In this document: positions 1 to 8,924 of the stretch, piece after piece
Numbering within the stretch: position 1 is the first letter of the stretch
How the letters are laid out: every line of letters starts with the position of its first letter
Assembly: GCA_023447635.1 (NCBI GenBank)
Contig: JAEXNA010000037.1
Span: forward strand, 52,905 to 116,904
DNA length: 64,000 bases
Direction of reading: 5' to 3'
Source: Vulcanimicrobiota bacterium
GTDB taxonomy: Bacteria > Vulcanimicrobiota > Xenobia > Xenobiales > JADMJV01
The notes under the pieces: generated by a model
What the model saw: the letters and a program-made list of their open reading frames with translations, nothing else
What the model was told of the DNA's origin: nothing
The model's database searches: none
Made by a program: the position numbers and the translations under genes

Positions 1-1236
1 AACCAGCAATGTGTGGCCGTAGAGTAGCATCTCCTCCGGTCGATGGGTCACCATCACCAGGCGGCCGCCCGCGTCAAGATACGCCTGCAGCCGAGAGGTC
101 AAACTTTGGCGAAGGTCCGCGTCCAGACCGTTGAACGGCTCGTCGAGTAACAGCACCTGCGGGCCTTGCAGCAGAAGGCAGAGATTAGCGAGAAAACGAG
201 CTTGCCCCTGAGACAGGGCACGAGGAGACCGGTCTAACCAGCCGGGGGGGATATCGGGAATCTGCTCAATCCCGATATCCGGCTGACCGTGGCGCAACCC
301 CTCTACCAGGCTGGCGCGCAGTTCCGCTCGCACCGTCCGCCTCGTGAACAGGCTAACGGCGTGTTGGCGAAGTAAGGCGAAGCGGAAGTTGCTCGACTTC
401 TTCCAGCCGCTCATGGCAGCCAAGCCCGCCGCCGCTAACAGCCACCGACTCTTGCCGGAGCCCGTGACACCCGCCACAGCCAGACTCTGACCGGGCCCCA
501 ACCCCACCGGGCCCTGACGCCCCACCAACAGCTCCAAGGTCGAGTCGCTCTCTTTCGGCGCGATCAACTCCGTGGTCGTGTCCTCGCCATCACCCGCCCA
601 CCCCTTCCAGAATCGCACCGCGTCGAGATGACGAGCCTGCACTTCGGCGGCTGGAAGGTCAAAAGCGAGCCGGCCTCCGGCTAGACCGAGGCAACGATCC
701 GCTAACGCCAAAACTCGAGCTTCGTGGCTCACCAGCAAGACGACTCTTCCGGACCGAGCGAACTCTCGTAAGGCGTCCGCCACTCGCTGAAAAGATGCCT
801 CGTCTAAACACGAAAGAGCTTCATCCACAATCAGGAAGTCCGCTTCACTGGCCACCAGGCAGGTCAAAAGCAACAGCTGCTGCTCACCGGCCGAAAGACT
901 TTGAGGGTCCTCCCCTTCCCGTCCCTTCCAGCGCTCGAAAAGCAGGCTACCGGAAGGCCCGGACGGACGGGGTCGCACCAGACTCAGCTCCTGCCCGACC
1001 GTAGCGCCCAGAAGCTGGCTCTCGACGTCGCTACCCAGGCGAACCAGACGCCCGTGACCTTCCTTGCCAGTCACAAGGCCCGATGATGGCTCGAGCTCTC
1101 CATCGAGCAACGAGCAGAGCGTCGATTTTCCGCTTCCCGACGCCCCACAGAGAAGCACCATCTCCCCTTCCCTCAGAACCAAAGAGAACGGTCCAACATT
1201 CCGCGGGCTATAGGTAAGGTCACGAAGTTCGAGCAT
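1..1236 (-). CDS. fused two-domain ECF-transporter ATPase (EcfA1-EcfA2 type), partial
   Basis: An open reading frame of 412 codons starts at ATG 1236 and runs off the left edge, so the C-terminus is not seen. It holds two ABC ATPase domains in one chain. Domain 1 has a Walker A loop at residues 31-39 (GASGSGKST), an LSAGEQ signature, a Walker B ending DEA instead of the usual DEP, and an H-loop VSHE. Domain 2 has Walker A GVTGSGKSR, signature LSQGQ, Walker B ending DEP, and H-loop VTHR. ECF (vitamin/metal uptake) ATPases are normally two separate proteins, and their genes often follow rplQ; that position is kept here, 66 bp downstream of rplQ. The fusion implies an intramolecular heterodimer. 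The T and S components are not in the window, so the substrate is unknown. Confidence 0.85.
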   Translation of the reverse strand, partial: MLELRDLTYSPRNVGPFSLVLREGEMVLLCGASGSGKSTLCSLLDGELEPSSGLVTGKEGHGRLVRLGSDVESQLLGATVGQELSLVRPRPSGPSGSLLFERWKGREGEDPQSLSAGEQQLLLLTCLVASEADFLIVDEALSCLDEASFQRVADALREFARSGRVVLLVSHEARVLALADRCLGLAGGRLAFDLPAAEVQARHLDAVRFWKGWAGDGEDTTTELIAPKESDSTLELLVGRQGPVGLGPGQSLAVAGVTGSGKSRWLLAAAGLAAMSGWKKSSNFRFALLRQHAVSLFTRRTVRAELRASLVEGLRHGQPDIGIEQIPDIPPGWLDRSPRALSQGQARFLANLCLLLQGPQVLLLDEPFNGLDADLRQSLTSRLQAYLDAGGRLVMVTHRPEEMLLYGHTLLV

Positions 1237-1302
1237 GATGGATGAGAGAACAAAAAAAGCCCTCCACTAAGGGAGAGCTTCTTGCCGTGACGGTCGAGAA
1301 GA

Positions 1303-1761
1303 CTAGTCTTCGTGACCGACGAGCTCGATCAGAGCGCGGCTGGCACCGTCTCCCTTGCGGGGAGGGTACAGCAGGAGAACGCGGGTGTAACCGCTGGCAC
1401 GCTCGAGAGCGCCACCCTTGCTGTACTGAGGAGCGATTCTGTCGAACAGCTCCTGTGCCACCTCACGGTGAGGGCGGCGGTTTTTCAGCCCACGCTTACG
1501 GCGGTCAGCCTGCGAGGTCTGCGAGGAGAAGTGACGGAAGACGCGACGCTTGTAGGTCAGCTTCTTCTCTTCACTGGTGGCTTCGTGGGCCTTCTTGGCA
1601 TCGGTGATGATCTTCTCGACAAACGAGGAGAGCTCCTTAGCCCGGGTTTCCGTGGTCACGATGCGTCCATGCTGAAGCAGGGACTTCGCCATGTTGCGAA
1701 GCATGGCGATGCGGTGTCCGGTAGGACGGCCGAGGGTCGTGCTTTTGACTTTGTGTCTCAT
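1303..1761 (-). CDS. rplQ: 50S ribosomal protein L17
   Basis: Large-subunit protein bL17, lining the outside of the peptide exit tunnel. The N-terminus MRHKVKSTTLGRPTGHR is the canonical L17 signature, followed by the conserved MLRNMAKSLLQHGRI stretch. At 152 residues it is longer than the usual 115-130; the extra length lies in the C-terminal half. It is 18 bp downstream of rpoA, the classic alpha-operon order, and precedes the ECF ATPase. Confidence 0.97.
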   Translation of the reverse strand: MRHKVKSTTLGRPTGHRIAMLRNMAKSLLQHGRIVTTETRAKELSSFVEKIITDAKKAHEATSEEKKLTYKRRVFRHFSSQTSQADRRKRGLKNRRPHREVAQELFDRIAPQYSKGGALERASGYTRVLLLYPPRKGDGASRALIELVGHED

Positions 1762-1779
1762 TGCTTTCTCAGTCCTCTG

Positions 1780-2733
1780 TTAGCCGGGAGTGCTGGGCTG
1801 CAGCGAGAGGTTTCTCTCTGCCAGCTTCTCGCCGATTTCGTCAAGGGATTTTTGTCCGAAGTTCTTGAGCTTCATCACGTCCTCTTCCGAGTAGGTGAGC
1901 AGCTCACCGACGGTACGAATGCCAGCGCGCTTGAGGCAGTTCAGCGAACGTACCGACAGCTGGAGATCTTCGATAGGGGTGTCCAGCAGTTCGGCCTCGG
2001 GACCGGCGACTTCTTCCTCGTCGCGGCTCGGGGGCTCGATCTGCGAGAACAGCGACAGCTTCTTCTGCAGGATGGCGGCGGCCTTCGAAATCGCCTCGTA
2101 AGGCTTGATCGAACCGTCGGTCCATACCTGAAGGGTAAGCTTATCGTAGTCGGTGCGCTGACCGACGCGGGTATCTTCAACCGTGTAGTTCACCTTGGTG
2201 ATCGGGCTGAAGATGGAATCGACGGGAATCACGCCGATGATCTGGTCCTGGTCGTCCTGCTGCTCGGCGGGGACAAAGCCCACACCGTTCGAGACGTACA
2301 GGTCCATACCCAGACGCCCACCCTTGCCCAGAGTGGCAAGCTTGAGTTCGGGGTTGAGAATCTCGGCTTCCGGGTCCTGCACGATATCGGCGGGAGTGAC
2401 CACACCGGGACCGCCGGCCTCGAGACGCAGCACTTTTTTGGTGCCGGTAGTCAGGCGGAGATTCATTTTTTTGATGTTCAGCGAAAGCTCGGTGATATCT
2501 TCACGGACACCGGGAAGGGTGGTGAACTCGTGAAGCACGCCGTCGATGCGAACGTGGGTGACAGCGGCGCCGGTCAAAGCCGAGAGCAGAACTCGACGTA
2601 GCGAGTTGCCCAGGGTGATACCGAACCCTCTTTCCAGCGGCTCGATAACGAAGGTGTTATCGGAGATGGCCTTGAGAGTGGGCTCGACCTTCTCTTCGGG
2701 GCGAGCCGCTGTCTGCAGAATGGCGTCTAACAT
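1780..2733 (-). CDS. rpoA: DNA-directed RNA polymerase subunit alpha
   Basis: Alpha subunit (317 aa), the dimeric scaffold for beta and beta-prime. The N-terminal domain carries the assembly motif GFGITLGNSLRRVLLSALTG near residue 40. A linker near residues 230-245 is acidic, and the C-terminal domain (about 250-310) has the helix-hairpin-helix region LNCLKRAGIRTVGELL used for UP-element and activator contact. Length is typical. The S4 gene rpsD, usually just upstream, is absent; instead there is a 179-bp gap after rpsK. Confidence 0.98.
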   Translation of the reverse strand: MLDAILQTAARPEEKVEPTLKAISDNTFVIEPLERGFGITLGNSLRRVLLSALTGAAVTHVRIDGVLHEFTTLPGVREDITELSLNIKKMNLRLTTGTKKVLRLEAGGPGVVTPADIVQDPEAEILNPELKLATLGKGGRLGMDLYVSNGVGFVPAEQQDDQDQIIGVIPVDSIFSPITKVNYTVEDTRVGQRTDYDKLTLQVWTDGSIKPYEAISKAAAILQKKLSLFSQIEPPSRDEEEVAGPEAELLDTPIEDLQLSVRSLNCLKRAGIRTVGELLTYSEEDVMKLKNFGQKSLDEIGEKLAERNLSLQPSTPG

Positions 2734-2912
2734 GTAATTTTACTCCTAATAGAACACCCTCAGGGCGATCTAGCGCTAGGTCAGCGACGACTGGAAATAG
2801 ACCTCGGCTTGGCGCCGTTCAGGAAGCGTGCGGTACCGCCAAGTTTCAGGCGGACCCGCTAGAGCCCTCCACCGCCGACCTAAGCTCGGCAGTGAAGGCT
2901 CAGAGCGGATGG
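2734..2912 (-). other. rpsK-rpoA gap without rpsD
   Basis: This 179-bp gap sits where rpsD is found in most alpha operons. I see no open reading frame resembling S4 on either strand and no clear promoter. A purine-rich TAGGAG ribosome binding site precedes rpoA at about 2745-2752. Confidence 0.6.
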
Positions 2913-3320
2913 TTAGACGCGGCGCTTCTTGGGAGGCCGGCAGCCGTTGTGGGGCATAGGAGTCACGTCTTTGATGACGGTGATCTGCATTCCCACGGAC
3001 TGCAGGGAGCGGATGGCAGCTTCGCGGCCGGATCCGGGACCCTTGATATGCACTTCCAGCACCTTCATACCGTGCTCAGCGGCGGCGCGGGCAGCGACCT
3101 CCGCAGCAACACCAGCGGCGAAAGGAGTGCTCTTACGCGAACCTTTGAAACCCTGGCCACCAGCGGAAGCCCAGGAGATAGCGTTCCCCTGCATGTCCGA
3201 GATGGTGACGATGGTGTTGTTGAAGCTGGACTGAACGTGGGCAATGCCACGAGGCACGTTCTTGGCGATCTTCTTCGTACGTCCACGAGGGGCGGACTTG
3301 GACTTTGCGGACTTAGCCAT
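2913..3320 (-). CDS. rpsK: 30S ribosomal protein S11
   Basis: Small-subunit platform protein uS11, 135 aa. It contains the family motifs GIAHVQSSFNNTIVTISD and, near the C-terminus, DVTPMPHNGCRPPKKRRV. The N-terminus is basic as usual. It lies 7 bp downstream of rpsM in the same transcript. Confidence 0.98.
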   Translation of the reverse strand: MAKSAKSKSAPRGRTKKIAKNVPRGIAHVQSSFNNTIVTISDMQGNAISWASAGGQGFKGSRKSTPFAAGVAAEVAARAAAEHGMKVLEVHIKGPGSGREAAIRSLQSVGMQITVIKDVTPMPHNGCRPPKKRRV

Positions 3321-3327
3321 GACTTAC

Positions 3328-3696
3328 CTACTTCTTCTTGCGTCCGACCGTACGCTTGGGTCCCTTGCGGGTTCTTGCGTTGGTCTTGGTTCTCTGCCCA
3401 CGAACGGGCAGGCTGCGACGGTGACGAACGCCACGGTAGCAGTTGATCTCGATAAGGCGTTTGATGTTCTGCGTGATATCACGACGCAGATCGCCTTCCA
3501 CCTTGAGGTTCTTCTCGATGTACTCGCGAAGACGGTTCACCTCATCTTCGGTGAGGGCACGCACGCGAGTGGAGACATCGATACCGGTGGCCTCGAGGAT
3601 CTGCTGACTGGTCGTCCGCCCAATTCCGAAGATGTAGGTGAGCCCGATCAGAACGCGCTTGTCGCGCGGCAGGTCTACGCCTGAAATTCTGGCCAT
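3328..3696 (-). CDS. rpsM: 30S ribosomal protein S13
   Basis: Head protein uS13, 122 aa, which contacts the P-site tRNA and forms bridges to the large subunit. It begins MARISGVDLPRDKRV and contains the helix-hairpin-helix segment GIGRTTSQQIL and the RGVRHRRSLPVRGQRTKTNARTR-type C-terminal basic region. The next gene upstream is rpmJ, 13 bp away. Confidence 0.98.
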   Translation of the reverse strand: MARISGVDLPRDKRVLIGLTYIFGIGRTTSQQILEATGIDVSTRVRALTEDEVNRLREYIEKNLKVEGDLRRDITQNIKRLIEINCYRGVRHRRSLPVRGQRTKTNARTRKGPKRTVGRKKK

Positions 3697-3709
3697 TTAA
3701 AAGCTCCTA

Positions 3710-3823
3710 CTAACCTTGAATCTGCTTATGCTTGGGATTGGAACAGATGACCCGCACCCGTCCCTTTCTCACGATGATCCGGCACTTCTCGCACCTTCTC
3801 TTCACTGACGGCCTGACTTGCAT
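3710..3823 (-). CDS. rpmJ: 50S ribosomal protein L36, zinc-binding type
   Basis: A 37-residue protein read from ATG 3823 to TAG 3710. It begins MQVRPSVKRRCEKC and has the C-x2-C-x12-C-x4-H zinc ribbon (Cys11, Cys14, Cys27, His32) that defines the zinc-dependent form of bL36. It binds 23S rRNA near the GTPase centre. It lies between infA and rpsM, its usual place. The zinc-free form of S14 elsewhere in the window contrasts with this zinc form. Confidence 0.96.
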   Translation of the reverse strand: MQVRPSVKRRCEKCRIIVRKGRVRVICSNPKHKQIQG

Positions 3824-3892
3824 CCGTCTCCTCCTTTGTGCCCGAGGCACGCTCGATAAAATTTTTACCGAGCTAGGCTCGGCGCACTTGGT

Positions 3893-4135
3893 CTACCGAG
3901 GCGCGCTCGGTCGATGCTGGACGATTCGTCCTCGCTTCGGGTCGTACTCCGAAAGCTCTACAGTAACTGTGTCGCCTTCGAGAATCCGACCCAAGGTGCT
4001 CCTCACGCTGAGGGCGACGTGGCTTAACACCAGCCGACCCTCATCGGTCTCCACTCGGAAGAGTGAACGAGGAAGAACCTCTAAAACTTTTCCTACGAGC
4101 TGCCTACCGCTGACGCGGTCGCGACTTTCCCGCAT
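3893..4135 (-). CDS. infA: translation initiation factor IF-1
   Basis: Single OB-fold protein of 80 aa that binds the A site during initiation. The segments GKVLEVLPRSLFRVETDEG and GDTVTVELSEYDPKRGRIV match the IF-1 core, but the N-terminus (MRESRDRVSGRQL) and the loop LSHVALSVRSTLGRIL diverge from the usual sequence. It sits between map and rpmJ, as in many spc/alpha junctions. Confidence 0.93.
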   Translation of the reverse strand: MRESRDRVSGRQLVGKVLEVLPRSLFRVETDEGRLVLSHVALSVRSTLGRILEGDTVTVELSEYDPKRGRIVQHRPSAPR

Positions 4136-4188
4136 AAAATCTCATTTCTCCGGGGGACCCCACAGAGAGACCACGCCATAATAGTGAG

Positions 4189-4938
4189 TTATCTCCCGGC
4201 CGTCAAGATCTCTGGGCCGTTCTTTGTCACAGCAATGGTATGTTCGAAATGGGCGGACATGCTTCCGTCCATGGTGGCGATGGTCCACCGGTCCCGCTTC
4301 AGGTGCACTTCGCAGCCCCCGATGTTGACCATGGGCTCGATAGCGATCACCAGGCCCTCGTTAAGCTTAGGGCCGCGTTGAGCGGTGACATAGTTCGGGA
4401 TCTGGGGGTCTTCATGCATCTCGCGACCCACTCCGTGACCAACTAACTCTCGAACCACCGAAAAGCCGTGCTTCTCTACCCATTCCTGAATCGGCTGAGA
4501 GATATCGCGAACGTAGTTCCCGGCTCGAGCCTGTTCGATCCCTTTATAGAGGGACTCTTCCGTCACCTTGAGCAGAGTGGCGGTCTTTTCATCGATGTCG
4601 CCAATCGGGATGGTCACGGCCGAATCGGCAACATAACCCTCCCAGATCACTCCGCAGTCCACCGAGACAATATCGCCGCCTTTGAGGCGACGGCTCCCCG
4701 GAATACCGTGAACGACCTCGTCATTGACCGAGATACAGAGAGTCCCTGGAAAGCCCTGATAGCCCTTAAAGGCCGGGCGCCCGCCTCGCTCGAGGATAAA
4801 CTCCTCAGCAAGAAGGTCTAGCTCTCGAGTCTTGACTTTCGCCGCACAGGCTTCCCGCACGAGCTTCAACGCTCCGTGCAAAATGTCGCCGGCGCAACGG
4901 ATCAGTTCGATCTCCCGTTCGGTTTTGAGCTGAATCAA
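4189..4938 (-). CDS. map: methionine aminopeptidase, type I
   Basis: Cytosolic metalloprotease (249 aa) that removes the initiator methionine after deformylation. The pita-bread fold metal ligands are recognisable: VSVDCGV and VADSAVT for the aspartates, GHGVGREMHEDP for the histidine, and IEPMVNIGG for a glutamate. Its start overlaps the end of adk by 4 bp, indicating translational coupling. The deformylase gene def is in a separate operon at 49716-50225. Confidence 0.97.
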   Translation of the reverse strand: MIQLKTEREIELIRCAGDILHGALKLVREACAAKVKTRELDLLAEEFILERGGRPAFKGYQGFPGTLCISVNDEVVHGIPGSRRLKGGDIVSVDCGVIWEGYVADSAVTIPIGDIDEKTATLLKVTEESLYKGIEQARAGNYVRDISQPIQEWVEKHGFSVVRELVGHGVGREMHEDPQIPNYVTAQRGPKLNEGLVIAIEPMVNIGGCEVHLKRDRWTIATMDGSMSAHFEHTIAVTKNGPEILTAGR

Positions 4939-5645
4939 GCGTTCAACCTCTCTTCTAGCGCCGCCTCGATCGATTCTTGCACTCGAAGGATCTCGCCGTC
5001 GGCATCGATCTCGCAGAGGATCCCCTTATCGCGATAGAAAGCGATAACGTCCTCGGTCTGGGCATGATAGATGTCCAGGCGGTTGCGAATCGCAGTTTCG
5101 TTATCGTCGGGACGCTGAACTAGCTCGGCGCGACATTTCTCCTCATCGCAAACCCCCGCGGTTTTCGGAGGGTTCTTCGTGAGGTGGTAAACTCGACCGC
5201 ACTCCGGACAGACTCGCCGCTGCCCCAGCCGATTGATGATGATATCATCATCGAGAACCAGCAGAATCGCCGCCTTGACCCCCTCGTCGCGGCTCTCGAG
5301 GAAGGCGTTGAGACCTTCCGCCTGAGCCTGCGAACGAGGGTAGCCGTCAAGGACGAAGCCGCCTGCCATATCCGACTGGGAAAGCCGGCGTTTGAGCATG
5401 CTGAAGATAAGCTCGTCGGGAACCAGGTTGCCCTGGTTGATGTAAGTCGCCGCCTCCTCGCCCAGGGACGTGCCGCGTCGAATCTGCTCGCGCAGCATGT
5501 CCCCGGTCGAGACGTGCGGAACCTGGAAACGGTCGGTCAAATAGTTGGCCTGCGTTCCCTTACCAGCCCCAGGGGGCCCTATAAGCAAAAGCCGAACGGC
5601 CTGATTGGCCGGCTCGGCTGGCTTGATCGCCTGATCAGTCGCCAC
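4935..5645 (-). CDS. adk: adenylate kinase, zinc-lid type
   Basis: Adenylate kinase (236 aa) interconverting AMP, ADP and ATP. The P-loop GPPGAGKGT is at residues 23-31, after an N-terminal extension of about 15 residues. The LID carries four cysteines in the arrangement CPEC...CDEEKC, which in this family bind structural zinc. DGYPRSQAQA is the conserved AMP-side motif. The gene lies between secY and map in the standard order. Confidence 0.97.
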   Translation of the reverse strand: MATDQAIKPAEPANQAVRLLLIGPPGAGKGTQANYLTDRFQVPHVSTGDMLREQIRRGTSLGEEAATYINQGNLVPDELIFSMLKRRLSQSDMAGGFVLDGYPRSQAQAEGLNAFLESRDEGVKAAILLVLDDDIIINRLGQRRVCPECGRVYHLTKNPPKTAGVCDEEKCRAELVQRPDDNETAIRNRLDIYHAQTEDVIAFYRDKGILCEIDADGEILRVQESIEAALEERLNA

Positions 5646-5654
5646 TTTCGTTCC

Positions 5655-6938
5655 TTACTTCATGAAGCCCTGATAGTTGCGCATGACCAACCGCGACTCC
5701 ACTTGTTGCATGGTGTCGAGGGCCACGCCCACGATAATCAGGAGCGATGTGGCACCGAGATAGAACGACGTCACGCCGGTCAACTGTACCACGTAGGTAG
5801 GAATCACGGCCAGCAGTGCAAGGAACACACCAGCCACGAAGTTTAAACGGCTCATAATCTTGTCCAGATAGTCCGAGGTTGCTTTACCCGGGCGAATCCC
5901 GGGAATGAAACCGCCGGCCTTCTTCAGGTTGTCCGCCAGGTCTTCCGTATTGAAAGTGATGGCAGAGTAGAAGTAGGTGAAGAAAATGATGAGCAGCATG
6001 TAAGCCAGGTTGTACAGCACAGTCCGCTCGTTGAAGTTCGCCTGCAACCAGTCGTGCAGCTGAGGACCATAAGGAGCCGGCATAATACCGGACAGGGTCA
6101 GCGGCAAGAACATGATGGAAACCGCGAAAATCAGCGAAATCACACCCGCGTTGTTCACGCGAATCGGAATGAAGGAGGACTGGCCGCCGTAGATCTTACG
6201 GCCGACCTGTCGCTTGGGATACTGAACCGGCACCTTACGCATCGCCAGCGTCATCCCCACGATGCTGGCGACCAGCAACACGGCGACGAGGAAGAAAGCG
6301 AACAGGCTCACATACTTATTCTCGGCCGAAGCGGCCATGAAAGTGTTGCGAACGTAGGTGGGGTAGCTCATCACGATGCCGGCGAAGATGAGCAGAGAGA
6401 CACCGTTTCCGATACCCTTCTCCGACATCACCTCGCCGAGCCACATCAAGAAGGCCGTTCCGCCCACAAGACATGTCACCACCATCGCGTAGTAGAACCA
6501 GTTCGAGCTCACGAAGATACGAGCATCTACCACCTTATTGATGGTACTGACCATGATAATGGCCTGAATAACGGCCAGAATCATGGACAACTGGCGAGTC
6601 CACTGACTCAACTTGCGACGCCCGTGCTCTCCGCCTTCCTTCTGCAGGTCTTTCAGGTAGGGGAAAACCACCGTCAAGAGCTGCATGATAATGGAAGCGT
6701 TGATATAGGGAGTGATGCCCATGGCCGCGATAGAGAACTTGTTTAGCGCTCCACCCGTGAACATTCCCATGAGTTGGAACAGCGACCCGGCCTGCAAAGC
6801 CCGCTGCCACTCGATGCGATTCACACCGGGGATCGGGATATGCACGACCAGCGCGAAAATCGCGAAGCCGCCGAACAACCAAAGAATACGGCCCCGGAGG
6901 TCCGGGGACTGGAAGGCCTTAAAGAACGTGCCTAACAT
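5655..6938 (-). CDS. secY: preprotein translocase subunit SecY
   Basis: Channel-forming subunit of the Sec translocon, 427 aa with about ten hydrophobic segments. Recognisable features are the first membrane helix region RGRILWLFGGFAIFALVVHIP preceding the plug, the SIAAMGITPYINASIIMQLL motif near residues 70-90, and the cytosolic loop YPKRQVGRKIYGG used for ribosome and SecA docking. It lies 3 bp downstream of rplO. Confidence 0.98.
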   Translation of the reverse strand: MLGTFFKAFQSPDLRGRILWLFGGFAIFALVVHIPIPGVNRIEWQRALQAGSLFQLMGMFTGGALNKFSIAAMGITPYINASIIMQLLTVVFPYLKDLQKEGGEHGRRKLSQWTRQLSMILAVIQAIIMVSTINKVVDARIFVSSNWFYYAMVVTCLVGGTAFLMWLGEVMSEKGIGNGVSLLIFAGIVMSYPTYVRNTFMAASAENKYVSLFAFFLVAVLLVASIVGMTLAMRKVPVQYPKRQVGRKIYGGQSSFIPIRVNNAGVISLIFAVSIMFLPLTLSGIMPAPYGPQLHDWLQANFNERTVLYNLAYMLLIIFFTYFYSAITFNTEDLADNLKKAGGFIPGIRPGKATSDYLDKIMSRLNFVAGVFLALLAVIPTYVVQLTGVTSFYLGATSLLIIVGVALDTMQQVESRLVMRNYQGFMK

Positions 6939-6941
6939 CGA

Positions 6942-7379
6942 CTAAACAACCTCTGCGGTTCCACCGGCTCCTTCGATGGCTGCCTTGGCGCTGCCCGTGT
7001 AGGCGTCAACCCGCACGGTAAGGGCTTTGGAGAGCTCGCCGTTGCCCAGCACTTTGACGGGCAGGTGGAGGTTTTTGACAATCCCCTTCTCCTTCAAAGT
7101 CTGTACGTCGACCGTCGACTTGGCGTCGAAGGCTTCCAGCGAGGAGAGAGAGACCTCTTGGTATTCCGTCCGGAAGGGATTCTTAAACCCGCGATATTTC
7201 GGCAATCGACGATGCCAGGGGGTCTGACCACCCTCGAAACCGGGGCCCTTGGTCCCACCGGAGCGGGAGTTCTGGCCGTTGTAACCGCGGCCACCGGTTT
7301 TACCGTGCTTACCACCGCGGCAGACGCGCAGTTTTTCGCGGCGCGAACCCGCATTGGGCTTCAATTCATTGGCTTTCAT
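6942..7379 (-). CDS. rplO: 50S ribosomal protein L15
   Basis: Protein uL15, 145 aa, which threads through 23S rRNA domains. The glycine/arginine-rich N-terminus with GRGYNGQNSRSGG and the FEGGQTPWHRRLPKYRGF motif identify it. L30 (rpmD), normally immediately upstream, is absent: only 13 bp separate rplO from rpsE. Confidence 0.97.
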   Translation of the reverse strand: MKANELKPNAGSRREKLRVCRGGKHGKTGGRGYNGQNSRSGGTKGPGFEGGQTPWHRRLPKYRGFKNPFRTEYQEVSLSSLEAFDAKSTVDVQTLKEKGIVKNLHLPVKVLGNGELSKALTVRVDAYTGSAKAAIEGAGGTAEVV

Positions 7380-7392
7380 GACTTACTCCAGC

Positions 7393-7980
7393 TTAGGCGT
7401 GATAGGAGCTGCTGAACTCTGCAGGCTGCGAAGCCTGAGCTCTGCGCTCGGAGACGAGACCAGCGATCTTCGGACCCACCAGCTCTTCCACGGTCTTACC
7501 GCGGCGCTCGGCGATATCTTCGGCCCACATCAGCTCGCTCAGCCCTTTGAGGGTAGCGTAGACGATGTTGGTCGGATTGTCCGAACCAAGGCTCTTGGTC
7601 AGGATGTCCGAGATACCGGCCAGTTCGACGACGGCGCGAACGGCACCGCCAGCGATAACGCCGGTACCGGGAGCGGCGGGCTTGAGCATAACGCTCGTAG
7701 CACCGAACTCGGCCGTGTGGAAGTGAGGAATGGTCGAACCTTCGATGGGAACGCGGATCAGGTTGTTCTTTGCGGCCTCAGCACCCTTGCGGATAGCTTC
7801 GGGCACTTCGCCAGCCTTACCCAGGCCTACACCTACGTGGCCGCGGCCGTCGCCGGCGACAACCAGCGCGGAGAACGAGAAACGCTTACCGCCCTTGACC
7901 ACTTTGGACACGCGGTTGATACGGACGACCTGTTCTTTGAGGTCAAGTCCATTGGGGTCGATACGTCTGATGCTTTTCAT
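7393..7980 (-). CDS. rpsE: 30S ribosomal protein S5
   Basis: Protein uS5, 195 aa, part of the mRNA entry channel. It has the double-stranded RNA-binding-like segment VVKGGKRFSFSALVVAGDG and the conserved HFHTAEFGATSVMLKPAAPG. The C-terminal extension after about residue 165 (SERRAQASQPAEFSSS) is variable in the family. It starts 1 bp after rplR ends. Confidence 0.97.
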   Translation of the reverse strand: MKSIRRIDPNGLDLKEQVVRINRVSKVVKGGKRFSFSALVVAGDGRGHVGVGLGKAGEVPEAIRKGAEAAKNNLIRVPIEGSTIPHFHTAEFGATSVMLKPAAPGTGVIAGGAVRAVVELAGISDILTKSLGSDNPTNIVYATLKGLSELMWAEDIAERRGKTVEELVGPKIAGLVSERRAQASQPAEFSSSYHA

Positions 7981-7981
7981 G

Positions 7982-8344
7982 TTAGAAGTTCAGGCCTTTC
8001 TCTCTGGCGCCCTCGGCGAGAGCAGCGATGCGTCCGTGATACTTGAAACCACCGCGGTCGAACACCACGTCGGTGATGCCCTTCTCGGCGGCGCGCTCGG
8101 CGGCGAGTTCACCGACCTGGCGAGCCCGCTCGGTAAAGGTGCCCGTCACGGAACGGAGCGATTTGTCCAGGGACGAAGCGGCGGCCAGAGTGGCTCCGTT
8201 GTCGTCATCGATAAACTGAGCATAGATGTGCTTACCGGAGCGGTAGACAGCCATACGGGGGCAGTCGGCGGTGCCGTGGATACGCTTACGCACGCGGGCA
8301 TGGCGAGCCGTTCTGGTTACGTGTTTCGGAGTTTTGTTAATCAT
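7982..8344 (-). CDS. rplR: 50S ribosomal protein L18
   Basis: 5S rRNA-binding protein uL18, 120 aa. It contains RKRIHGTADCPRMAVYRSGKHIYAQ-type L18 core sequence, split here only for brevity, and ends with DRGGFKYHGRIAALAEGARE, the signature C-terminus. It lies between rplF and rpsE in the canonical order. Confidence 0.97.
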   Translation of the reverse strand: MINKTPKHVTRTARHARVRKRIHGTADCPRMAVYRSGKHIYAQFIDDDNGATLAAASSLDKSLRSVTGTFTERARQVGELAAERAAEKGITDVVFDRGGFKYHGRIAALAEGAREKGLNF

Positions 8345-8352
8345 AGCGAGAC

Positions 8353-8913
8353 CTACTTACCAGCCTTACCGGCCTTACCGGCCTTCTTGATGACGACTTC
8401 ATCGATGTAACGAACACCCTTGCCCTTATAAGGCTCCGGGGGACGCAGGCTGCGGATATTGGCGGCGACCTGTCCGACCTTCTGTTTGTCGATTCCAAGC
8501 ACGTGAAGCTTGTTGGTCTTGGCGCGGTTGTCGACTTCCACTTCGAAGGTGATACCTTCGATAGGCGCAACTTTCACCGGGTGCGAGAAGCCAAGAGCCA
8601 TCTCCAGGCCCTGGCCATCAGCGGCTACGCGGTAACCGATACCGATGATCTGAAGGCTGCGACGGAAACCTTCGCTGACGCCCTGGATCATGTTGGATAC
8701 CAGGGTACGAGCCAGTCCGTGCTGAGCCTTGTTGACGCGATTGTCGTTCGGGCGCACGATGGAGACTTCGCCGTCGGTCACTTCCACTTTCAGTTCGTGG
8801 TAGATCTTCTGACTCAGCGTGCCCTTCGGGCCTTTGACAGTGACATTCGCACCGTCGATCTTTACTTCCACGCCTTTAGGCAGCGTGATGGGTTTCTTTC
8901 CAATTCTAGACAC
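8353..8913 (-). CDS. rplF: 50S ribosomal protein L6
   Basis: Protein uL6, 186 aa, near the sarcin-ricin loop. It begins MSRIGKKPITLPKGVEV and has the C-terminal motif RSLRPPEPYKGKGVRY that marks L6. The last residues are three repeats of KAGKAGKAGK type, a short simple-sequence tail. Confidence 0.98.
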   Translation of the reverse strand: MSRIGKKPITLPKGVEVKIDGANVTVKGPKGTLSQKIYHELKVEVTDGEVSIVRPNDNRVNKAQHGLARTLVSNMIQGVSEGFRRSLQIIGIGYRVAADGQGLEMALGFSHPVKVAPIEGITFEVEVDNRAKTNKLHVLGIDKQKVGQVAANIRSLRPPEPYKGKGVRYIDEVVIKKAGKAGKAGK

Positions 8914-8924
8914 CTAGCAACTCC

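Noticed and set aside
1312..2601. Open frame of 429 codons on the plus strand
   Set aside because: Antisense across rplQ and rpoA and spans both genes and their gap.
2734..2912. Possible rpsD between rpsK and rpoA
   Set aside because: The gap is too short for S4 (about 200 residues) and has no matching frame.
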